Below, piece by piece: positions 16,509 to 24,626 of a stretch of DNA of 64,000 nt. Numbering within the stretch: position 1 is the first letter of the stretch; each line of letters begins with the position of its first letter. The translations under genes were made by a program, and so were the position numbers. The stretch comes from Mesorhizobium sp. SARCC-RB16n (lineage in GTDB: Bacteria > Pseudomonadota > Alphaproteobacteria > Rhizobiales > Rhizobiaceae): the NCBI RefSeq assembly GCF_008520305.1, contig NZ_ML703269.1, positions 62,001-126,000 on the forward strand, in the 5' to 3' direction. The notes beneath the pieces were generated by a model. That model worked only from the letters and a program-made list of their open reading frames with translations, ran no database searches and was not told the origin of the DNA.

Positions 16509-17312
16509 CTATTTCAGCCACTCGGCGAGCTTTGCCTTGCGCACATCCCGGACCAGGCTGATGAAGCCGTCGGCCTGATATTCCGCGGTCAATCGGCCTT
16601 TCTCGGCTGTGGCGATGCTGGCGTCACCGACGACGCCGTTCGGGTTGAGATCCCCAGCGATCCAGGCAAAGGCATGCGTGCCGGTCTGGCGCAGCAGCGC
16701 GAATTCCTTCTCGGCCTCGGCGACGTTGGAAACGAAATTGTCGGCCTTGCCCATGTCGACGAGATCTGGCCGGAAATGCAGCATCAGCGACGTCTCGACA
16801 TCGCCGCCATGGATGCCGTGGCGGTCCTCGAGCTCGGTGTACATGCCGGCCGGGCGGCCAAAGCGCTGCCAGCTGGTCTTCACCGCCAGCAACTTTTCGC
16901 GCACGCGCAGTTCGCGCGTGACGATGCCCATGATCTCTTCATTGCCGCCATGCGAATTGACGACGATGAGCTTGCGCACGCCGGCTCGTGCGATCGACAG
17001 GCCAAGCTCGGTCCACGCCTCGATCAGCGTCGTTGCCGGCAAGGTCAGTGTGCCCGGCGCTTGCAGATGCTCGTTGGACTTGCCCACCGCCTGGACCGGC
17101 AGGATGCGGATGTCGAGGTCCCCGGGCAGGCGCGAAATCACCGTGTCGAGCATGCCGTTCATGATCGAGGTGTCGGTCGAGACGGGCAGATGCGGCCCAT
17201 GCTGCTCGATCGCAGCCACCGGCAGCACAGCTATCGTCGACTCGGGATCGATCGAGGCATATTCGGTTGTCCGGTAATCGCCCCACCAGACGCGTCTTTT
17301 TGCTACGGTCAT
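16509..17312 (-). CDS. Creatininase-family amidohydrolase
   Basis: A 267-residue protein of the creatininase / FAPy-deformylase-like superfamily. Likely metal ligands are E36 and H38 (EQHGPH) and D47 (STDTS). VVNSHGGNEE and HGIHGGDVETSLMLHF carry further conserved residues. The family opens cyclic amides and imides such as creatinine and pyrimidine- or hydantoin-like rings. The start at 17312 has AGAGG six bases upstream, better than the TTG five codons earlier. It lies 56 bases after the RidA gene on the same strand, opposite a nitrogen-heterocycle-like operon, so a shared pathway is plausible. The true substrate is unknown. Confidence 0.83.
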   Translation of the reverse strand: MTVAKRRVWWGDYRTTEYASIDPESTIAVLPVAAIEQHGPHLPVSTDTSIMNGMLDTVISRLPGDLDIRILPVQAVGKSNEHLQAPGTLTLPATTLIEAWTELGLSIARAGVRKLIVVNSHGGNEEIMGIVTRELRVREKLLAVKTSWQRFGRPAGMYTELEDRHGIHGGDVETSLMLHFRPDLVDMGKADNFVSNVAEAEKEFALLRQTGTHAFAWIAGDLNPNGVVGDASIATAEKGRLTAEYQADGFISLVRDVRKAKLAEWLK

Positions 17313-17368
17313 GTCATGCCTCTTCAAATGATCGGGGCAGACCTAGCGCGGTGTGGCCGGCCTGTCGA

Positions 17369-17752
17369 TCACCCGGCCGCGATTGCTTCGACCTCGACCT
17401 TGAATTCGGGCCGGGCAAAGCCGGAAACGATCATCAGCGTCGAGGCCGGCGCTGGGCTCGAAAACAGGCGGTCGCGGACCTCCATATAGGGCGGCAGATG
17501 CGCGCGGTCGGTGACGTAAGCGTTGATGCGAACGATGTCCGGCAATCCCAGCCCGGCCTCGCCCAGGACCGCGGCGATGTTCCTGAAGCAGAGTTCGGCC
17601 TGCGCGCCGGCGTCTTCCGGTATCTCGTCCTCCGCCGTGATGGCGACCTGGCCCGAACACAGCACCAGCCGCTTGCCGGCCGGCACCTCGACGCCGTGGC
17701 TGTACCGGGCAAAGGGCGGCTTGATCGACTTCGGGGTGAGGAACTTGAACAT
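17369..17752 (-). CDS. RidA/YjgF/Rid-family protein
   Basis: A 127-residue protein with a single Rid domain. It has the region ARYSHGVEVPAGKRLVLCSGQVAI and the later conserved segments QAELCFRNIAAVLGEAGLGLPDIVRINAYVTD and RPEFKVEVEAIAA. Canonical RidA has an Arg in a CVR-type motif near residue 105. Here the matching stretch is LMIVSGFARPEFKVEVEA, so it may be a RidA paralogue with a different hydrolytic role, as seen in pyrimidine (RutC-like) pathways. It precedes the creatininase-like gene and faces the sigma-54 promoter region of the opposite operon. Confidence 0.85.
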   Translation of the reverse strand: MFKFLTPKSIKPPFARYSHGVEVPAGKRLVLCSGQVAITAEDEIPEDAGAQAELCFRNIAAVLGEAGLGLPDIVRINAYVTDRAHLPPYMEVRDRLFSSPAPASTLMIVSGFARPEFKVEVEAIAAG

Positions 17753-17792
17753 GGCATTCTCCTGGGTATCGCCAGCCTAGGGCCGGATGCAT

Positions 17793-17815
17793 TGCACCAT
17801 CAAGATGGCGGTGCA
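17793..17815. promoter_or_regulatory. Candidate NtrC-like half-site pair upstream of the sigma-54 promoter
   Basis: TGCACC (17793-17798) and GGTGCA (17810-17815) are exact NtrC half-sites in inverted orientation. They are 11 bases apart instead of the usual 4 to 5. They lie about 140 bases upstream of the sigma-54 -24 element, a normal enhancer distance. Further GGTGCA copies occur near 17869, 17904 and 17995. Assignment to NtrC is tentative because of the spacing. Confidence 0.4.
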
Positions 17816-17940
17816 TGTCGCCGGCACGATTGTGGACAGGCGTTCAAAAAATAGGCACGATGCCCTCGGTGCAGCACGACCTTTCCGGCTTTCGCAGACG
17901 GCTGTGGTGCAGGCGGGCGGGTCCCGGCGCGCGACGCCGG

Positions 17941-17956
17941 TGGCATGTGTCTTGCT
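17941..17956 (+). promoter_or_regulatory. Sigma-54 (RpoN) promoter
   Basis: TGGCATGTGTCTTGCT matches the -24/-12 consensus TGGCACGNNNNTTGCW at every specified position but one (C to T after TGGCA), with correct spacing. It lies 63 bases before the ATG of the ABC substrate-binding gene, so transcription would begin near 17968. It implies nitrogen-limited or another enhancer-dependent expression of the 18019-24577 operon. Confidence 0.75.
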
Positions 17957-18018
17957 TCTCGAATCTTTGGTGTCAAGCATGGCGCGCAGCGCGCCGGTGC
18001 AAATAAAGGGTGGTGTCA

Positions 18019-19023
18019 ATGTATGTGAGACAGAAGATTTCGGTCGCGGTGGTGGCCCTGCTTGCGGCCAGCACACTGGGTGCGGCAGCGAATGAAAAAG
18101 TCACTTTCGGCACCAACTGGCTCGCCGAGCCGGAACATGGCGGCTATTACCAGGCCGTGGCGGATGGCACCTATGCCGCCTGCGGTCTCGACGTCACCAT
18201 CATGCAGGGCGGCCCTCAGGTCAGCGGCCGGCCGATGCTCCTGGCCGGCAAGATCGATTTTTACATGGGCGGCAATTTGCTGTCGGCCTTCGATGCCGTC
18301 CAGCAAGGCATTCCGATGCGCGTGGTGGCGGCGGACTTCCAGAAGGATCCGCAGGTCATCATGTCCCACCCCGGCGAGGGGTTGGACAAATGGGAAGACC
18401 TGAAGAACGCCGACCAGTACATTCTGGGCGACGAAGGCGCGCAGACCTTCTTCCAGTGGATGGTGATCGAACTCGGTTTCGACGCTTCAAAGCGCGTGCC
18501 CTACACCTACAATACCGCTCCTTTCATCGCCAACAAGAAGTCGATCCAGCAGGGCTACGTCACCTCGGAGCCGTTCGCGGTCAAGAAGGAAGGCGGCTTC
18601 GTGCCGAACCAGTTCCTGCTCGCCGACTATGGCTGGGACACCTATTCGACCACGATCGAGGTAATGCAGAACACGATCGACAAGAAGCCCGAGGTGGTCC
18701 AGTGCTTCGTCGATGGCTCGGCCAAGGGCTGGTACAAGTACCTCTACGGCGACAACAAGGCCGCCAACGACATGATCAAGAAAGACAATCCTGACATGAG
18801 CGACGAGCAGATCGCCTTCTCGATCGAGCAGATGAAGAAGTTCGGCCTTGCCGATTCCGGCGACACCGAGAAGCTCGGCATCGGCGCCATGACCGATGCG
18901 CGGATCAAGAGTTTCTACGACAAGATGGTCAAGGCCAAGGTCACGCCCGCAGGCATCGACATCACGAAAGCCTACACGCTGGCCTTCATCAACAAGGGTG
19001 TCGGGCTCGAGCTGAAGAAATAG
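18019..19023 (+). CDS. ABC transporter substrate-binding protein, NMT1/THI5-like
   Basis: A 334-residue periplasmic protein with a Sec signal peptide (about 1-26, KISVAVVALLAASTLGAAANE). The mature part has the NMT1/THI5 and NitT/TauT fold: TFGTNWLAEPEHGGYYQAVADGTY, a glycine-rich QGGPQVSGRPMLLAGKIDFYMGG, and DEGAQTFFQWMVIELG. This class binds pyrimidine precursors, sulfonates and other small heterocycles. The ATG at 18019 has AAAGGG (18005-18010). It is the first gene of a seven-gene operon with the ATPase, permease, an amidohydrolase, an FAD oxidase and two quinone-reductase-like proteins. Confidence 0.88.
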   Translation: MYVRQKISVAVVALLAASTLGAAANEKVTFGTNWLAEPEHGGYYQAVADGTYAACGLDVTIMQGGPQVSGRPMLLAGKIDFYMGGNLLSAFDAVQQGIPMRVVAADFQKDPQVIMSHPGEGLDKWEDLKNADQYILGDEGAQTFFQWMVIELGFDASKRVPYTYNTAPFIANKKSIQQGYVTSEPFAVKKEGGFVPNQFLLADYGWDTYSTTIEVMQNTIDKKPEVVQCFVDGSAKGWYKYLYGDNKAANDMIKKDNPDMSDEQIAFSIEQMKKFGLADSGDTEKLGIGAMTDARIKSFYDKMVKAKVTPAGIDITKAYTLAFINKGVGLELKK

Positions 19024-19034
19024 GCCGGTCCGGC

Positions 19035-19865
19035 ATGATTCGGGAACAGGTGGCGCAAGCGACGGCAGGCATATCGAACGCCGCGCCGGCCTTGCTGGCG
19101 CTGCGTGGCGTCGGCAAGGTTTTCTCCAACGGCGTGACGGCGCTCAGCGATGTCGACCTGACGATCCGGGAAGGCGATTTCCTCAGCCTGCTTGGGCCGT
19201 CGGGCTGCGGCAAATCGACGGCGCTGCGGCTGATTGCAGGCCTGTCGACGCCGACATCGGGCGTGCTCGATTGGCGCGGCGGCGGCTCGCTCGACCGCTC
19301 CAATATCGGTTTTGTTTTCCAAGAGCCGACGCTGCTGCCCTGGGCCAGCGTCTTCGACAATGTCTGGCTGCCGCTCAGGCTGAAAGGCATTTCCCGCGCC
19401 AAGGCCGCACCGGCGATAACGGAGATGCTGGCGCGAGTTCACCTCACCGGTTTCGAGAACGCGGTGCCGCGCGAACTGTCGGGCGGCATGAAGATGCGCG
19501 TTTCGATCGCGCGCGCCATGGTGACCAAGCCGCGCGTGCTGTTGATGGACGAACCATTTGCCGCGCTCGACGAGATCACCCGCTTCAAGCTCAACAACGA
19601 CCTGCTGGAACTGTGGCAGGAGGAGCGTTTCACCGTTGTCTTCGTCACCCACAGCGTGTTCGAAAGTGTCTTTCTGTCCAACCGCGTCGTCGTCATGGCG
19701 GCGCGGCCGGGCAGGGTGTTCGACGAACTCGCGATCGAGGCCTCCTATCCGCGCGACGAGGCGTTTCGCACCTCGCCGGATTATGCAGCCCTTTGCCGGC
19801 AAGCCTCGGACGTGCTGGTCAACGCCATCAATTCAACGGCGGGTTCGCACCATGACGGTCATTGA
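19035..19865 (+). CDS. ABC transporter ATP-binding protein (NitT/TauT family)
   Basis: A 276-residue cytosolic ATPase. Walker A is GPSGCGKST (about 56-64), the Q-loop is FVFQEPTLLPWA, the signature is LSGGMKMR, Walker B is VLLMDEPFAAL, and the H-loop is VVFVTHSVFE. It powers uptake by the permease encoded next. It starts 11 bases after the binding-protein gene and overlaps the permease by 14 bases. Confidence 0.92.
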   Translation: MIREQVAQATAGISNAAPALLALRGVGKVFSNGVTALSDVDLTIREGDFLSLLGPSGCGKSTALRLIAGLSTPTSGVLDWRGGGSLDRSNIGFVFQEPTLLPWASVFDNVWLPLRLKGISRAKAAPAITEMLARVHLTGFENAVPRELSGGMKMRVSIARAMVTKPRVLLMDEPFAALDEITRFKLNNDLLELWQEERFTVVFVTHSVFESVFLSNRVVVMAARPGRVFDELAIEASYPRDEAFRTSPDYAALCRQASDVLVNAINSTAGSHHDGH

Positions 19866-20700
19866 CGGCACGTTGAAACTCGACCCCGAGGAAGCGCGCC
19901 GCGTGCGCCAGGAGCGGCTCGAGCGGATCGGCCGCTGGGTGCTGCCGCTGGCGATCATGATCCTGGCCATCTGGCTGTGGGATCGTATCTGCGTCTGGAA
20001 CGAGATTCCGCAGTATATCCTGCCGCGGCCCGGCGTGGTGCTGTCGACGCTTGATAACGATGCCGGCCTGCTGTTCTCTTCACTGCTGGTCACCTTGCGC
20101 ATCACCTTCCTCAGTCTGCTCCTCGCGGTTGTCGGCGGCGTCGGCCTAGCGGTCTTGTTCGCGCAGTCGAAGTGGGTGGAGATGTCGTTCTTCCCCTTCG
20201 CCATTGTGTTGCAGGTGACGCCGATCGTGGCGATCTTTCCGCTGATCAACATCTATGTCGACAATCAGACGACCAAGCTTCTGCTCTGCGCCTGGATCGT
20301 CGCCTTCTTTCCGATCCTGTCCAACACCACGCTCGGCCTCAACTCCGTCGACCGCAATCTGCGCGACCTGTTCAAGCTCAACGGCGCGACGCGCTGGCAG
20401 CAGCTGCGCTATCTCAGGCTGCCGGCGGCGATGCCGTATTTCCTCGGCGGGCTGAAGATCGCCGGCGGCCTGTCGCTGATCGGCGCCGTGGTGGCCGAGT
20501 TCGTCGCCGGCGCCACCGGCCAGTCGTCCGGGCTCGCCTCGCGCATCATCGAGGCCGGCTACCGGCTGAATGCGCCTAGGCTTTTCGCGGCGCTGTTTTT
20601 GATTTCGCTCACCGGCATCCTGATCTTCCTCGTGCTGTCGCTGATTTCGCATCTCATTCTGCGGCGCTGGCACGAGAGCGCGCTGAAGCAGGAGCGGTAG
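19852..20700 (+). CDS. ABC transporter permease (NitT/TauT family)
   Basis: A 282-residue inner-membrane protein with about six helices. The coupling EAA loop is NLRDLFKLNGATRWQQLRYLRLPAAMPYFLGGL. The N-terminal 30 residues are charged and cytosolic. The ATG at 19852 lies within the end of the ATPase gene (14-base overlap), which indicates coupled translation. It forms the membrane channel of the putative heterocycle importer. Confidence 0.9.
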   Translation: MTVIDGTLKLDPEEARRVRQERLERIGRWVLPLAIMILAIWLWDRICVWNEIPQYILPRPGVVLSTLDNDAGLLFSSLLVTLRITFLSLLLAVVGGVGLAVLFAQSKWVEMSFFPFAIVLQVTPIVAIFPLINIYVDNQTTKLLLCAWIVAFFPILSNTTLGLNSVDRNLRDLFKLNGATRWQQLRYLRLPAAMPYFLGGLKIAGGLSLIGAVVAEFVAGATGQSSGLASRIIEAGYRLNAPRLFAALFLISLTGILIFLVLSLISHLILRRWHESALKQER

Positions 20701-20704
20701 TGCC

Positions 20705-22006
20705 TTGATACCAACCACCGGTTCCTACCACCTAATCAATGTCCGGCTTCATGCGTCGCTGTCGCCGGGTCTTGCCGCGACCTTCAACAGGGATGGATTC
20801 GCCCTTGCCGACATCACCGTCGACGACGGCAAGATTTCCAGCATCGCCGCGCATGCCGCATCGAGGGTTCCGGCCGGCGCCATCGACCTTGGCGGCCGTA
20901 TCGTGCTGCCGTGTTTCGTCGATTGCCACACGCATATCGACAAGGGCCATATCTGGCCGCGAAAGCCCAATCCCGACGGTACGTTCATCGGCGCGTTGAA
21001 TGCCACGGGCGCCGACCGCGTCGCGCGCTGGAGCGCTGACGACGTCGCCCGCCGCATGGATTTCTCGCTGCGCTCGGCCTACGCGCATGGCACCAGGGCG
21101 CTCAGAACTCATATCGACAGCGTTGCGCCGCAGGAGGAAATCTCCTGGCCGGTGTTCGAGACGATGCGCGAGGCATGGCGCGGACGCATCGAACTGCAGG
21201 GCGCCTGCCTGCTCGGTATCGAGGGCGTGCGCGACAAAAAATGGTTCGACAGGTTGGCGAAGAGGGTGGCCGCCGCCAAGGGCGTGCTGGGTGTCGTCAC
21301 CTATATGGTGCCGGACCTGGAAGAGTTGCTAGACCACGTCTTCGCCCAGGCGATCAAGCACGGGCTCGACCTCGATTTTCACGCCGACGAGACGGACGAC
21401 GTCGCGGCGATCTCGCTGAAGAAGATCGCCGAGGCGGCGCTGTGGAACGGCTTCGAAGGCAAGATCCTCGTCGGCCATTGTTGCTCCCTGGCGCGTCAGC
21501 CCGATCTCGAGGTGCTGGACACGCTGGACAAGGTGGCGAAGGCTGGATTGGCAATCGTGTCGCTGCCGATGTGCAATCTCTATCTGCAGGACCGGCGGAG
21601 CGACAGCACCACGCCGCGCTGGCGTGGCGTGACGTTGCTGCACGAGATGAGGGCGAGGGGCATTCCTGTGGCCGTCGCTTCCGACAACACGCGCGACCCC
21701 TTCTACGCCTATGGCGATCTCGACATGCTGGAGGTCTACCGCATGGCGACGCGCATCCTGCATTTCGACCATCCGGTCGCGGACTGGCCGCAGGCGGTCA
21801 CCGCGACGCCGGCCAAGGTGATGCGGCTCGACGGCTTCGGCGCGCTTGCCGCCGGCGGCGCTGCCGACTTCGTCCTGTTCAAAGGTCGGAGCTGGACGGA
21901 ATTGCTGTCGCGGCCCGAATCGGATCGCATCGTCGTGCGCGCAGGGCGGGCGATAGACCGGCAATTGCCCGACTATGCCGAACTCGACGGGTTGATGGTG
22001 GAATGA
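20705..22006 (+). CDS. Cytosine deaminase-like amidohydrolase
   Basis: A 433-residue metal-dependent hydrolase of the CodA/AtzF-like amidohydrolase family. HTHIDKGH (about 77-84) supplies the first metal ligands, DFHADET the next His, LVGHCCSL another, and VASDNTRDPF the catalytic Asp. The overall layout matches cytosine or isoguanine deaminases, but active-site variation and context (ABC importer, FAD oxidase) suggest a different ring. The start is a TTG at 20705 with GGAG ten bases upstream; no in-frame ATG precedes the conserved N-terminus. The stop overlaps the next start (ATGA). Confidence 0.82.
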   Translation: MIPTTGSYHLINVRLHASLSPGLAATFNRDGFALADITVDDGKISSIAAHAASRVPAGAIDLGGRIVLPCFVDCHTHIDKGHIWPRKPNPDGTFIGALNATGADRVARWSADDVARRMDFSLRSAYAHGTRALRTHIDSVAPQEEISWPVFETMREAWRGRIELQGACLLGIEGVRDKKWFDRLAKRVAAAKGVLGVVTYMVPDLEELLDHVFAQAIKHGLDLDFHADETDDVAAISLKKIAEAALWNGFEGKILVGHCCSLARQPDLEVLDTLDKVAKAGLAIVSLPMCNLYLQDRRSDSTTPRWRGVTLLHEMRARGIPVAVASDNTRDPFYAYGDLDMLEVYRMATRILHFDHPVADWPQAVTATPAKVMRLDGFGALAAGGAADFVLFKGRSWTELLSRPESDRIVVRAGRAIDRQLPDYAELDGLMVE

Positions 22007-23409
22007 TGGATGTTTCGGCGCTCAAACGCGATCTCGACGGGATAAAACTCGACGACAATCCGGCGATCGTCCAGCAGAAGAGCCGCGATTTCTACTGGTA
22101 CAGTCCGGTGCTGAAAAAGCAGCTCGATCATGTTACCGGCGACCTGATCGTGACGCCGAAGACCGAGGCTGAACTGATCCGCGTGCTAGCCGCCTGTCAC
22201 CGCCATGGCGTGCCAGTGACGCCGCGCGGCAGCGGCACCGGCAATTACGGCCAGGCGATGCCGCTTTCGGGCGGGGTGGTGCTGAACCTCGCCGAAATGA
22301 ATGAGATCAAGTCCATCGGTCCCGGACGCGTGGTGACCGGACCCGGCGCGGTGCTGGCCGATATCGACAAGGCGACGCGGGCACATTCCGGGCAGGAACT
22401 GCGACTGTCGCCCTCGACCTACAACACCGCCTCGATTGGCGGCTTCATCGCCGGTGGTTCTGGCGGAGTCGGCTCGATCAATTTCGGCGGGTTGCGGGAT
22501 TTCGGCAATGTGCTGCGGCTGCACGTGGTGACGATGGAGGCAGAGCCGAGGGTGCTCGAACTCACCGGCGAAGACCTGCACAAGGTGACCCATGCCTATG
22601 GTACCAATGGCATCATATCAGAGGTCGAGATGCCGCTGACGGCAACTTATGAGTGGATCGACGTCATCGTCGGCTTCGACGCCTTCATGGATGCGGCCCG
22701 CTACGGCAATGCGCTGGCCTGCCAGGATGGCATCCTGACCAAGCTGATCACGCCGATCGCAGCACCCGTGCCGCAGCTTTATTTCAAACGCCATCAGAAA
22801 TTTTTCAGGGAGGGGCAAAGCATCTGCGTCGTCATGGTGGCGCAGCATGGGCTCGACGCCTTTCTTGCCTTTACGCGCCGCACCGGTGGCGAAGTGATCT
22901 TCAACGCCGCCCTTGCCGCGCCGGAGGAGAAAAAGGGCCTGCCGCCGGCCTACGAATTGGCGTGGAACCACACCACGCTCAGGGCGCTGCGCGTCGACCC
23001 CGCCATCACCTACCTGCAGTCGCTCTATCCCTTTCCCAAGCAGCTGGCGCTGGTCGAGAAAATGGGCGCGATGTTTCCCGGCGAAGTGTTTTCGCATCTC
23101 GAATTCGTGCGGCTGGACGGCAACATCACCTGCTTCGGCCTGCCACTGGTCAAGTTCACCACGGAGGCGCGGCTAGACGAGATCATTCGCCTGCATGAGG
23201 AAAACGGCTGCCCGATCTTCAACCCGCACCGCTACACGCTGGAAGAGGGCGGCATGAAGCAGACCGACGCAGTGCAACTCGCCTTCAAGCGCGAGACGGA
23301 TCCGCAAGGCCTGCTCAACCCCGGCAAGATGATCGCCTGGGAAAACCCGGACTACGATTATCGTTCCGGCCGGACCTTCCTGTTCAAGGGGCTGCAAAAG
23401 GCAGGCTGA
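22003..23409 (+). CDS. FAD-binding oxidoreductase (PCMH/VAO family)
   Basis: A 468-residue flavoprotein. An FAD-binding PCMH domain occupies about 45-225. It includes GVPVTPRGSGTGNYGQAMPLSGGVVLNL (pyrophosphate binding) and STYNTASIGGFIAGGSGGVGSINFGGLRDFGNV. A substrate-binding domain ending in LNPGKMIAW follows. The family oxidises hydroxy acids, alcohols and amines. The reaction here is unknown, but the operon suggests oxidation of the imported compound or its deamination product. It starts in the amidohydrolase stop (four-base overlap) and shares one base with the next gene. Confidence 0.85.
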   Translation: MMDVSALKRDLDGIKLDDNPAIVQQKSRDFYWYSPVLKKQLDHVTGDLIVTPKTEAELIRVLAACHRHGVPVTPRGSGTGNYGQAMPLSGGVVLNLAEMNEIKSIGPGRVVTGPGAVLADIDKATRAHSGQELRLSPSTYNTASIGGFIAGGSGGVGSINFGGLRDFGNVLRLHVVTMEAEPRVLELTGEDLHKVTHAYGTNGIISEVEMPLTATYEWIDVIVGFDAFMDAARYGNALACQDGILTKLITPIAAPVPQLYFKRHQKFFREGQSICVVMVAQHGLDAFLAFTRRTGGEVIFNAALAAPEEKKGLPPAYELAWNHTTLRALRVDPAITYLQSLYPFPKQLALVEKMGAMFPGEVFSHLEFVRLDGNITCFGLPLVKFTTEARLDEIIRLHEENGCPIFNPHRYTLEEGGMKQTDAVQLAFKRETDPQGLLNPGKMIAWENPDYDYRSGRTFLFKGLQKAG

Positions 23410-23990
23410 TGAACATCCTCGTCCTCTATGCCCATCCGGTCGAGACCAGCTTCAACGCCGGCCTGCACCGGATGATCGTCGAGCGGCTGGCGGCGGCGGG
23501 CCATACAGTGGACGACTGCGATCTCTACGCCGAGGATTTCGACCCGCGGATGACGCGCCGGGAGAGGCTGGATTATCACAACCTCCGCGGCCCCGGAGAC
23601 CCTGCCGCGTCCTATGTCGAGCGCCTGCTGCGGGCCGATGCGCTGGTGCTTTCCTATCCCGTCTGGAATTACGGTTTCCCGGCGGTCCTGAAAGGGTTTT
23701 TCGATCGCGTCTTCCTGCCGGGCGTGTCGTTCAAGCTGGTCGACGGCAAGGTGCAGCCGTCACTGTACAACATCAGGAAGGTTGCGGCGGTCACCACCTA
23801 TGGCGGCAGCCGATTCCGCGCCATTCTGATGGGCGATCCGCCGCGAAAACTGATCAAGCGCATGCTGCGCGCCACGGTAAGGCCAGGCGCACCGGTGAGC
23901 TACCTCGCGCATTACGCGATGAACCTGTCGACCGACGAAACGCGGAAGTCCTTCATGACGAAGGTCGCGGTCAGCATGGATGCGTTCTGA
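23409..23990 (+). CDS. NAD(P)H dehydrogenase (quinone)-like flavodoxin-fold protein 1
   Basis: A 193-residue Flavodoxin_2/NQO1-family protein: MNILVLYAHPVETSFNAGLH, then LVLSYPVWNYGFPAVLKGFFDRVFLPG and a C-terminal region with TYGGSRFRA. It binds FMN or FAD and would reduce a quinone or ring substrate with NAD(P)H. Its ATG shares a base with the preceding TGA (TGATG), as does the next gene with this one. It is about 40 percent identical by eye to the next protein, suggesting duplication and possibly a heterodimer. Confidence 0.85.
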   Translation: MNILVLYAHPVETSFNAGLHRMIVERLAAAGHTVDDCDLYAEDFDPRMTRRERLDYHNLRGPGDPAASYVERLLRADALVLSYPVWNYGFPAVLKGFFDRVFLPGVSFKLVDGKVQPSLYNIRKVAAVTTYGGSRFRAILMGDPPRKLIKRMLRATVRPGAPVSYLAHYAMNLSTDETRKSFMTKVAVSMDAF

Positions 23991-24577
23991 TGCGTGTTCT
24001 CGTCGTCTACTGCCATCCGGTGCCGGAGAGCTTTTGCGCCGCTGTCCGCGACACAGCCGTGGCTGTGCTGACGCGACGAGGCTGGGACGTGCGGCTGCTC
24101 GATCTCTACGCCGAAAAATTCAACCCGGTGATGGGCTGCGAGGAGCGGCGCAGTTATAACAATCAGGCGCCGCAGGATCCGGCGCTGAAACCGCATTTCG
24201 AACTGCTCAACTGGGCCGAGGCGATCCTGTTCGTGTATCCGACATGGTGGTACGGGCTGCCAGCGATGCTGAAGGGCTGGCTCGATCGGGTATGGGCGAC
24301 CGACATTGCTTTCAAGCTGCCTGCGGGCAAGGGAGGGATCAGGTCGCTGATGCGGCATGTCACCAAGGTCGGCGTCATCACCACCTGCGGTGCGCCGACC
24401 TGGTGGAGCGTCGTTGTCGGCCAACCCGGACGCAAGACCTTGCTGCGCGGCATGCGGGCGCTGTGCGCCACGCGCTGCAAGACGTTCTTCCTGGCGCATT
24501 ATTTGATGGATTCTTCGACACCGCGGTCGCGGGCGGCGTTTCTGGTCAAGGTGCGGGCGAAGCTGGAGCGGTTTTGA
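23990..24577 (+). CDS. NAD(P)H dehydrogenase (quinone)-like flavodoxin-fold protein 2
   Basis: A 195-residue paralogue of the preceding protein. It begins MRVLVVYCHPVPESFCAAVRD and has ILFVYPTWWYGLPAMLKGWLDRVWATDIAF and ITTCGAPTWWSVVVG, which fit the flavin and NAD(P)H sites. It is the last gene of the sigma-54 operon. It starts inside the previous stop (TGATG) and is followed by a strong hairpin at 24589-24617. Two tandem copies differing in the active-site loop may have separate substrates or form one complex; the sequence does not decide. Confidence 0.85.
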   Translation: MRVLVVYCHPVPESFCAAVRDTAVAVLTRRGWDVRLLDLYAEKFNPVMGCEERRSYNNQAPQDPALKPHFELLNWAEAILFVYPTWWYGLPAMLKGWLDRVWATDIAFKLPAGKGGIRSLMRHVTKVGVITTCGAPTWWSVVVGQPGRKTLLRGMRALCATRCKTFFLAHYLMDSSTPRSRAAFLVKVRAKLERF

Positions 24578-24588
24578 GCGATTATCGC

Positions 24589-24617
24589 CCCTTCTCCCCG
24601 TAGAATGGGGAGAAGGG
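24589..24617. terminator. Hairpin between convergent operons, also a rhizobial repeat
   Basis: CCCTTCTCCCC and GGGGAGAAGGG form a perfect 11-base stem around a 7-base loop, between two stop codons (24577 and 24627). The same stem sequence is a common interspersed element in rhizobia. There is no T-run, so a bidirectional terminator or RNA-end role is likely but not certain. Confidence 0.6.
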
Positions 24618-24626
24618 TAAGAAGCG

